A stretch of 64,000 nucleotides of DNA from Solanum dulcamara (Eukaryota > Streptophyta > Magnoliopsida > Solanales > Solanaceae), in assembly GCF_947179165.1 (NCBI RefSeq), contig NC_077248.1:12303256-12367255 (forward strand), written 5' to 3'. Position 1 is the first letter of the stretch. The number at the start of each line of letters is the position of its first letter. The notes beneath the pieces are model-generated. The model was not told the DNA's origin and searched no databases. It saw nothing but the letters and a program-made list of their open reading frames with translations. The position numbers and the translations under genes were made by a program. Shown here piece by piece: positions 10,789 through 21,000 of this stretch.

Positions 10789-13700
10789 ATGGAAATGCCT
10801 CAAATCTTGTTTGGATCAATGATAAATCACGAGGATATTTGTGTAATTGATAGTGGAATAACCCATGCTATATTTAAAGACGAGAAATATTTTTCCAATT
10901 TACTTAGAAGAAAAGCTAATGTTACTACAATTTCTGATAATTCAAAAATGATAGAAGGCTCCGGAAGAGCTACTATAATTCTGCCTAAGGGAACAAAAAT
11001 TGTTATAGAAGATGCACTATTTTCTTCTAAATCCTCAAAAAACTTGTTAAGTTTTAAAGATATCTGCAGCAATGGATATCATGTTGAGACACTAAATGAA
11101 ATAAATATTGAATATCTTGGTATAACCAAGAGTGTCTCAGGCCAGAAATATATTTTGGAAAAATTACCAACTTTGTCATCTGGCTTATATTATGCAAAAA
11201 TTAGTGCAATTGAAGCGCATATGATCGTAAACCAGAAGTTTACTGATCCAAATACATTTGTGCTATGACATGATCGAATAGGTCATCCTGAATCAATAAT
11301 GATGAGACGAATTCTTGAAAATTCAACTGGACATCCGTTAAAGAACCAGAAGATTCTTACAAATGATGAATTTTCATGTGCTGCTTGTTATCAAGGCAAA
11401 TTAATTGCCAGACCATCGACCTTGAAGGTTGGCATCGAATCTCCTGGTTTTTTAGAGCGTATACATGGAGATATATGTGGACCTATTCATCCACCTAGTG
11501 GATTGTTTAGATATTTTATGGTCCTAATAGATGCATCATCTAGATGGTCTCATGTGTGCCTGTTATCATCTCGCAACTTGGCGTTTGCGAAGTTGTTAGC
11601 ATAAATAATCAGATTGAGAGCGCAATTCCCAGATTATCCAATTAAGGCCATTCGCCTTGATAATGCTGGAGAATTTACATCCCAAGCATTTAATGATTAT
11701 TGCTTATCAATTGGGATAAAAATTGAACATCCTGTTGCTCATGTTCATACTCAAAATGGCATTGCAGAGTCATTTATTAAGCGCCTACAATTGATAGCAA
11801 GACCTCTACTAATGAAAATAAAATTGTCAATTACTGTTTGGGGTCATGCTATCTTACATGCAGCAGCACTTGTCCGTCTCAGACCGACACATTATAATAA
11901 ATACTCTCCATCGCAATTAGTATTTGGTCATGAACCAAATATAGCCCATTTAAGAATTTTTGGTTGTGCGGTATATGTGCCTGTAGCACCACCACAACGT
12001 ACAAAAATGGGCCCTCAACGAAGGTTGGGCATATATGTTGGGTTTGACTCACCCTCCATAATTCGATACCTTGAACCGTTGACTGGAGATTTATTCACTG
12101 CTCGATTTGCAGATTGTCGGTTTGATGAAACAATTTTCCCGCCATTAGGGGGAGAGAAAAAGGAACCCGAAAAAGAAAAAGAAATTGCGTGGAAAGTTTC
12201 ATCACTATCACATTTTGATCCACGTACCCGCACATGTGAACAGGAAATCCAGAAGATTATCCACTTGCAGAAAATAGCAAATCAAATGCCAGATGCATTT
12301 ACTGATTTGAAACGGATAACTAAGTCACATATCCCTGCAGTGAATGTACCTATCCGGATTGATGTCCCAAAAGGACCATCTACAAGTATTATAGCTTCTG
12401 AATCCCAAACACGCCAGAAGCGTGGTAGACCGTTGGGTTCAAAGGATAAAAATCCTAGAAAAAGAAGCATAAGAAATAATAAAGATGATACTACACACGA
12501 ATTTCCTGAAGAAGGTCAAGGTTTGAGTAATCCTGATATTCCTGAAGAAATCAGTGAACCCGAGACTCAAGTGAATGAAGAACATTCAATAAGTTCTACC
12601 GGTGATGAGATAAATTTAGATCGATCAAAAATTATGGTGGATAATGTTTTTGCATATAATGTTGCAATTAACCTCATGCAAGATAGTGAAAGTCTTGAAC
12701 CTAAATCCATCGAAGATTGTCGACGTAGATGTGATTGGCCAGAATGGCAAAAGGCAATTCAATCAGAATTAGACTCACTTGCTAAACGTGAGGTTTTTGG
12801 ACCTGTAGTCCAAACCCCTGAAGGTGTAAAACCAGTTGGTTATAAATGGGTTTTTGTTAGAAAACGAAATGAGAGAAATGAAATTGTAAGATATAAGGCA
12901 CGCCTTGTTGCACAAGGATTCTCTCAAAGACCCGGAGTCAACTATGAAGAAACATATTCACCGGTTATGGATGGAATAACATTTCGATATCTCATCAGTT
13001 TAGCTGTACATAAAAATCTTGAAATACACCTAATGGATGTGGTTACAGCTTACCTTTATGGTTCACTTGATAATAAAATTTACATGAAAATCCCAGAAGG
13101 ATTAAAATTACCTGAAGCATGTAAAAAATCTCGAGAAGTATACTCAATAAAATTACAAAGATCATTATATGGTCTGAAACAATCAGGGCGCATGTGGTAT
13201 AATCGCCTAAGTGAGTACTTAATAAATGAAGGCTATATTAATGATGTTATTTGTCCATGTGTTTTTATTAAGAAAACGGAATCAGAGTTTGTTATACTCG
13301 CTGTTTATGTTGATGACATAAATCTCATTAGAACCCCTAAAGAGGTCCAAAAGGCAATTGAATATCTAAAGAAAGAATTTGAAATGAAAGACCTTGGAAA
13401 GACAAAATTTTGTCTAGGTCTGCAAATTGAACATTTAGCAGATGGAGTTTTTGTCCATCAATCTGCCTACACTGAGAAAATCTTAAAAAGATTTTACATG
13501 GACAAAGCACATCCATTAAGTACTCCAATGGTTGTTCGATCACTTGAAGTGGAAAAGGATCAGTTTCGACCTCCAGAAGAGGATGAAGAAATTCTTGGTC
13601 CTGAAGTACCATATCTCAGTGCTATTGGTGCACTTATGTACCTTGCTAACACAACTAGGCCTGATATAACATTTTCTGTAAATTTGCTAGCAAGGTATAG

Positions 13701-14307
13701 TTCATCCCCAACGCGAAGGCATTGGAACGGTATCAAACATATTTTGCGATACCTGAAGGGTACTATTGATATGGGTTTGTTTTATACTAACAAAGGTTGC
13801 GCAGACCTTATTGGTTATGCAGATGCAGGTTATTTATCAGACCCACATAAAGCTCGATCTCAGACAGGTTATCTGTTTACACACGGAGGGACTGCTATAT
13901 CATGGCGATCTACAAAACAGTCCATTGCTGCTACTTCTTCAAATCATGCTGAAATAATAGCAATTCATGAAGCAAGTAGAGAATGTGTGTGGTTGAGATC
14001 GATGATACAGTTCATCAAAGAAAGATGTGGCCTAGAAAATAATGTTAAAATACCCACAATTATATTCGAAGACAATGCTGCGTGCATAACTCAATTGAAA
14101 GGTGGCTTCATAAAAGGAGACAGAATGAAACACATTTCACCAAAATTATTCTTCACACATGATCTTCAGAAGAATGGTGAAATTGATGTACAACAAGTTC
14201 GTTCAAGTGATAATCTTGCAGATTTATTCACAAAGGCATTACCAACATCAACTTTTGAGAAGCTAAGGCATAAGGTTGGAATGCGCCGTCTCCAAAATAT
14301 CAAATGA
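10789..14307 (+). pseudogene. Copia element 1 Pol polyprotein with two internal stops
   Basis: One reading frame encodes protease (CVIDSGITH near 10840), integrase zinc finger (HDRIGHP ... CAAC, 11269-11390), integrase core (GDICGP, RLDNAGEF near 11650, then AESFIKR), reverse transcriptase (catalytic YVDD at 13306-13317) and RNase H (SSNHAEIIAIHEA near 13940, FEDNAAC near 14070), ending at 14307. The frame is broken by TGA at 11266-11268, where a Trp is expected before HDRIGH, and TAA at 11602-11604, where a Gln is expected. Both look like single-base changes (TGG to TGA, CAA to TAA). The rest is uninterrupted, as expected for a recent insertion. Full translation in one piece is not possible without readthrough. 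Confidence 0.92.
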
Positions 14308-14503
14308 AGCTTTCATCAGGGGGAGTAAATACGCGCTGCACTCTTTTTTCCTTAACCAAGGTTTTGTCCCACTGGGTTTTCCTGGTAAGGTTTTTAATGA
14401 GGCAGCAATCAAGGCGTATTACCAGATATGTGTATTTTTTTTTCCAGTGGATTTTTCCTAGTAATTTTTTTTAAGACACAACACGTGGACATCCAAGGGG
14501 GAG

Positions 14504-14721
14504 TATTAGCAGCCAAGTAGTTGGCTCTCCACTAGCAACAATATTAAATTACGTGGGGCCCACATTCTATTATTATATTTCTTACTTATGGCTATAAATA
14601 AGCCATTTGCAATGTTAAAACGTATCATTTTACAAAAACTTTATTTCTCTCCTCATTTCTTCTTCACTTTCAGTATCTTTCTATCTAATTAATTAGTAGC
14701 ATTAGTATATTATTCATAACA
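14504..14721 (+). repeat. 3' LTR of copia element 1
   Basis: It is 218 bp, like the 5' LTR, with three differences, including TA instead of TG at its first two bases. It carries a TATA-like tataaata at 14593-14600 reading toward the EF-P gene. Confidence 0.93.
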
Positions 14722-15097
14722 CTTAACAATTACTATTTGAGCTATTGAAATAAAAGAGATAATATTTAAAATAGTCCAAACTATTTTCTCAGAAAGTCCA
14801 TCAACTTTAATTTTTAACTCAAAAAATCATTCAACTTTGGACTCATTTATCAGAAAACCGCTCAATAAAAAAAAATAAAAGGCTCATGTAATATTTTAAA
14901 CTTGACATAAATATCTATTAAGACCTTTTTTTTAAAGATTTTTTTTTTTTGAAACTTATAGAATGTTTTTTAAACTACATATTTTTCCAATTGAGTCAAT
15001 CCACAAGAAGTAGTAATAGATAATTTACTTCCTTATCTATAGACAGGGATGATATAGTCCATTTCCAGTCCCTTTGAAGATCTCTTGAGGAGCAACA
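14722..15097 (+). promoter_or_regulatory. EF-P upstream region, partly displaced by copia element 1
   Basis: Only 376 bp separate the end of the copia element from the EF-P ATG. The stretch is AT-rich with long A and T runs (14870-14950) and a short leader before cttgaggagcaacaATGG. No TATA box can be singled out. Before the insertion the promoter would have continued into the sequence now at 7340-9362. Confidence 0.5.
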
Positions 15098-18000
15098 ATG
15101 GCGGGACTCACCAATCTCAAGCTATCTCTGTTTCCCAATTCTTGTTCACTCTCCTCTTCTTCCTCTCTTTCCTCAAACCCATTCCTTGTTTCTACCTCCA
15201 TTTTCTGCAGAAATTCCCACCGCTTCCCAAGTAAGTAACTCTTAGTTTCCCCCTAATTCTTTAGTATTTAGTGACTATGACAATGTTCTTGTTTTCTTCT
15301 ACTTAAAACTTTTTGTGGGTATTCTTAATTTTTCTTTTTTTGCTCATTTTTTTTCAGAGATATTTGCGTTTTCGAGCAATGATATTAAAGTGGGCAGCAA
15401 CATTGAAGTGGATGGAGCTCCTTGCAAGGTTATAGGTGATTAATGAACACCCACTATTTCATATTACTATCTTTATTTATAATCCAACATGATAGTTATA
15501 AAAAAAATTCTGCCTGAATATTATGTAATCCTCATAGTAAGGGCTGATCCAGGTAGAGCCAAGTGTTTCATCCGTACCCTGCCGAAAATTACACGTTAAA
15601 ATTATTTTTATGTATATCTTGTAGTTGTTGAACCCCTTTGGCTTTTTCGTGTGTTTACTTGTTCATATTTTGAATTCATTAGTGAAAATTCTGCCTCTGC
15701 CACTACTTTATAGTGCATTGTTGCTAATTTGATTTTAGATTTTTATTGCTTGATTATGCTAAGCATCTATTAGTTTTTTCACAAGTAAGGGAAAAGGGTT
15801 GTGAATAAGCTCTATTAATCTATGTAGTATGTGAAAAATTCTTGCTTTGGAGTTTAGACAGACAAGTAATTAGTCTCAAAGAAGTAAAATTTGCAATACA
15901 TTTTACAATTATGGAAGTTAATATTTTTTTGGTATGTTTGAAATTTAATAGCAATGTGTGATTGACAACCATATTTTATCCTACTGACCCCGAATAAAAG
16001 GATGATTACTACTAAAAATACACAACCTAGAGCAAGACTAGAGGATTCCGAGTGAAGTTTGGTTTCATGATTACAATGAATGAATGAATGGATTATGCTA
16101 AAATTTGCTTAGAGCATTGTTGGTCCACTCAGACTCTAGATTTTGCTAGCTGCTATAAAACAGCTTGTTTTGCTGTTCAGATGTCTATATAGGTTACCCA
16201 GACAATGTTTTGGGACTGTGATAAACTCAAAACTTTTGTATACATGGACAATTGACTGTTATTTTACTTGTAGTTCATAAAGCAGAATTCAAAAAAAAAG
16301 CTGATTTTGTGATTACAAATACATATATATGAATAGTTTGATATTGAGTACACCTAAAATTTGGTTGACTCTTTTTAATGTTTGATAATACTTATCATTT
16401 GGGTGTGTTTAGAGTTTCTTCATGTAAAGCCTGGGAAAGGGGCTGCGTTTGTGAGGACCACATTGCGCAACTATGTAACAGGGAACAGTGTTGAGAAAAC
16501 TTTCCGAGCTGGAAGTAAGGTAATATCTTTGGAACCACCTGCTCTTCTATGCTTTTCCTTTTAGTCTGTATGTTTATATGCTCTCAGTGGATTTTATTGC
16601 CTAGGTCACACCACAATGCCACATTCATGTCATCTATAATAAGAACTTGTTATGTAGCACGAGCCATTCTTTTTGAATCAACCAATTGACTTTGTAGAAT
16701 ACCTTCGGACAAACTGAGGAACTACGAATGGGCAATATATTTCAACCATTTGTTATTTTTCATACAAGAAATGAAATAGTTGGCGGCCTTTCAAAATTCA
16801 CTTTAGTTTGAGTCTTCTTTTGTGTGTTTTGATGCTAGTGGGAATTGTCCAGAAAACCTTCTATAAGTGATAAAGAGTCTACTTTTGAGTGTTAAATGAA
16901 CCTTGGGAAACTTTTTGTTAGGGGTAGCAGTCCCCTCTCTGAGCTTTAGCGATGCAACAGATTAACTGCCTTCTTATGGGTAGATATTAACTTTTCTCCA
17001 CAAATTGCTCCATCGAGTTATCTTCAGCAACCTGTTTGTATTAACTCTTCTGAGCATTTCTTAAGAAAACTGTCAAACTTTATATTTTCCCTTTATAATC
17101 ATTGTAGTCGCGCCTGAAATTATAGAAGTAACTTTTAATCCAAATGAAGATGAAAGATTTTCCAGCCACTGTGGATAAATTATTCAGATTTGCTTTCTTT
17201 GATGGTCTTATTTAGTTGAGTATCCTTGGAATTTGGTGGTGAAGAGTTGGACCCTCGATCTCCCTAAGGGTGTCTGCTTGATAGATTAGATGTCAAAATA
17301 CATGTTGTCACGCCTCGAGAGGGTACCCTAGGCGTAGCCGACACTCGAAGACCACTGCTGGTCCCCAAGCGAACCACTTGGTCCAATCACGTATTCATTC
17401 ATTCAGTAGAAGACTTAAAACAACAGAAAAGGGGACAATCAAGTGGGCTAACTAAATCAACAACTCAAGAAAAAAAATAACGTATTTAAATCAAATCTCA
17501 ACTCAACTCCATGTCAAAGAATAGTTTTGAAAACCAAAACAATAACTCAACACTATCACTATCTGTCTATAAAGCCTCCATCACTATCCGGAAGGTGTCA
17601 ATAAGTCCATGGCTACCCAAAAGAAAAATCTCGAAAGTAAAACGAAATACTATGATTCCCCTGAAAGCAAGGAGGTTTCACCACTATCAGGAAAGGAAAA
17701 TAGATCTTCAACGGAACACCTGTTGATGATCTCTAGCACCTTTATCTGTATCATAAAACAATGCAAGCCAAATGGCGTCAATACATGGAATGTACGAGTA
17801 TGTAAAATAGCAGGAAAGGAATGCAATCAACAGACTCAACATCAATCAACTCATCTCAAGGGACTCAACTCCACAATCAACTCAACTTAATAAGGAATGC
17901 AAGTTTAAAATAAACAATGCTCTTAAAGAGAAATAAACTCAGTAATATTCAACTCAACAATCAAGCCATTTATTTTGGACCTTTGGGAGTTTTTCTTATC

Positions 18001-21000
18001 CAACCACCACCACCTATGTGCCAGTGATGTACAACGAGTCGACGTCGTTGTCACATCCATCCAATACTTTTCCACGGTAAGGGACGAATCAACCAATCTT
18101 GGATCCATAATTAATCAAATCAGTCCTTTTTTGGGACAAAAGGCAAACATTCGATTTTACGGTTCAATCCTCTCTTACGCTGGCTACGTAGTTATTGAGT
18201 TCGAGTTGTTAGCTACTCTCACTCAATTCGGTGCTCGATACTCCTCCCAAGACTCAATATGCTCATAAGACTCAAATCAAATCAAATCTCCTCATCTAGT
18301 CACATTGGACTCTAATCAACTCAATCCGATCTCAATCATCAATTCTTTCATTTAGGCTTCTTTCCAAGTCTCATTCATGACTCATCAAGACTCTGAATCA
18401 ACAATCATTTAGACTCCAAAATATTCAAGTTCAAACGATAATAAATGTAAAGACTTCTAATTTGCAACCAAAGTTCGACTCATTCTCATTCAACATTCAC
18501 CCATCAAACCTTCAAGACTAAAATCAGATTATAAAACATTAAAAATAATACTCAATTAGGGTTCATGGGAATGAAGGCATGAACGGGTATCTCAATTACT
18601 CAACTCATCAACATCAGCAAGACATAATCAAATTTGTATATGCAAAGACTCATTAGGAGCATAAATATATCAAGAAAACTCAAATCATAGGAACATTCAA
18701 ATTCCACTCTAGGATCAATTCAACTCAAAGAAGATGTAGGGCACGTGGATGAACATAGTCCCACGTTCTGGTAAGCCTTACATACCTGGAACTCGAAGAA
18801 CAATGGAAACTTGAAAGATGGAAGTGAACACTTGAACCCTAGTCTCTTTCTCCTCTCCAATACTTGCTCTCAATTTAAGTGTTAATGAGAGTCTAGGTGT
18901 TCGGGGTACTGATAAAGGACTCAAAATAGTCCCAAAACGTCAGGGTTTTGATTTGGGAAGGGTGAAAAAAGACCGAACTATCCTTCATTAAAACTGAGTC
19001 GGGCACTTTCATGGACGTCCACCACGGTCCGTATAACTCACCACAGTCCGTGGTGAGTGGTCGTGGTCCTGGACTTAAACTCATATTGGGGGTGTCGGCT
19101 TCACGGGGACCACCACGGTCCGTAGTGGTCACTACGGGCTGTGAAAGACCTCATGAGATTGACCCATCCCAAGGCTCTGGGGGGTTGGGCTTCACGGACC
19201 CTGTGAAGACCATTACGGGTCGTGGATCCCTCTCGCGGTCCTTGCATGCTCCAAGGTCCTGAGGGTGAGAATCACAGACGGCTTCACGGTTCGTGGTGAG
19301 CACCACGGGCCGTAGAGCCCTCCGTGGTCCTTCCCTTCCCTTTTTCCCTGATGCTAGGCCTTCTTCACGGACCATCTTCACAAGCCGTGAAGCTCAATAC
19401 GGCCCGTGAAGAGTCCCATGGTCGGCCTCTAGTGCAATTTTCCAGATCATTTCTAGCTTGTTTCGGCTAGTGACTTCAGGGGTGTTACACATGTCATGGT
19501 TTTTGTTTCTACAATCAAAATTTCTTGATTAGGTATCGTACCTGAGAGAGAGAAAATGTTTGAGACGATTTTGTATGTACAATGGCTGGCAGTTGATGGA
19601 TTTTTAATTGATGAAAGTTTCATGTTGACGGCATGGCTGATTATACTGGTGTCTGACCAATCTGCAAAGATGCTGTGTTTAGATTACTGTGATTGTGAAT
19701 ATTACTTTTAAGGCTTTTATTTTTGGTGTATATAAGAGAAACAACCAGTTGACGAGTTGTTGAGATGTTCTGGAGCTTGTGGTGAACAAATGACATTGGC
19801 TTGTGTTCATGATGATGCTGATGGTAGCACAAGCAGGGACAAATTTGGTTGTAAATGTTGTGATGAATTTGGTGATCATAGGGCTCTTTGAGAAGGAGAA
19901 AATATGGATTTCTGGGGCTGATACTGGTTACTAGATGAACTTTGACAAAGTAATGCAGCTGCTGTAGTCATCATATTAGCATATAACTTTTTCCTGGAAG
20001 GTGAGTAAATATCATGCTCATCATGTAGTCTCTCGTCCGAGTAAGTAGCTCATTATGTTTGGAGATGGATTAGTTAGTCTGAGGAGAAATACTAATGCAC
20101 ATTATGAATTGACTAAAGAAATTAAATGAATACCTGCTTTAGTTGTCAAGGGGCATCGGATGATATAGAATGAAAGAAGTGAATCACAAGAGAACTACAG
20201 TCGGACTATGCAAAATTATAGAATGGTACTGAAGCAAGATATGTATCATGATTCATGAGAGTTTATTAGTTTGCTTTCCGCCCCCACAAGGTGGAAATCA
20301 GCTTATAACGAAAGGTGTCATTTACCTTTTCTCAATTTGGGGATTACTACGAAATCTAGGACTGAGAATGAAAGAAGTACTCTCTATTCCATATTAAGTG
20401 AATTTGTGAGGCAATGCACACCCATCAAGGAAAAAAGTTTAGGACATAAATTGAACACTACCTTCCACTTTTGCCCTTTTAGTTATTCTCAAACTATTTT
20501 TGAAAATATAAATAATTCAAAGTAAAATCATAAATATGAGTAATTAACTCTCTTGAAGTTATCACCTAGAAAGTGTAAATGAGGGGCAAAAATGAAAGAA
20601 ATTTCCAACAACTCTCTTGAACTTTGAACAATTCATTTATTTTAAACATTGAAAAAAGACTCACTACTCCCTCCGTCCCATTTTAGTTGTCATGTTGTGC
20701 TTTTCGAAAGTCAATTTTACTAATTTTTAAAGTTAAATTATATTACTTTAACTCAATATTATAAAGTAAAAAAATAGATATTCAAAAACTATACGAAAAG
20801 TAATATAAGTTACAATTTTTTTCATATCAATATGATTAAAAAATATATCTTAAAATGTTAGTCAAAGTTCATATAGTTTGACTCTCAAAAAGAAAACCAT
20901 GACAACTAAAATGGAACGGAGGGAGTAATATGGTATAGAGGGAGTATAAAGCAAGGATGTACAACCTCAAACTTCATTTATACAATTCAAATAATTGTTA

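Larger units (their letters stand above)
9368..14721 (+). mobile_element. Ty1/copia LTR retrotransposon 1, nearly intact and young
   Basis: The 5354-bp element has 218-bp LTRs (9368-9585 and 14504-14721), a CTTAA duplication on both sides, a gag ORF, a pol region in the order protease, integrase, reverse transcriptase, RNase H (copia order) and a polypurine tract (atccaagggggag, 14491-14503) next to the 3' LTR. The LTRs differ at three positions (second base of the LTR, then ctattt/ccattt and gaaatg/gcaatg), about 1.4 percent. Pol carries two internal stop codons, so this copy is probably not autonomous. It sits in the same orientation as, and immediately upstream of, the EF-P gene. Confidence 0.95.

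Noticed and set aside
18893..19381. Overlapping open frames on both strands in the GC-rich part of the solo LTR
   Set aside because: They result from the palindromic GC-rich array, which reads open on both strands. No start context, no domain.
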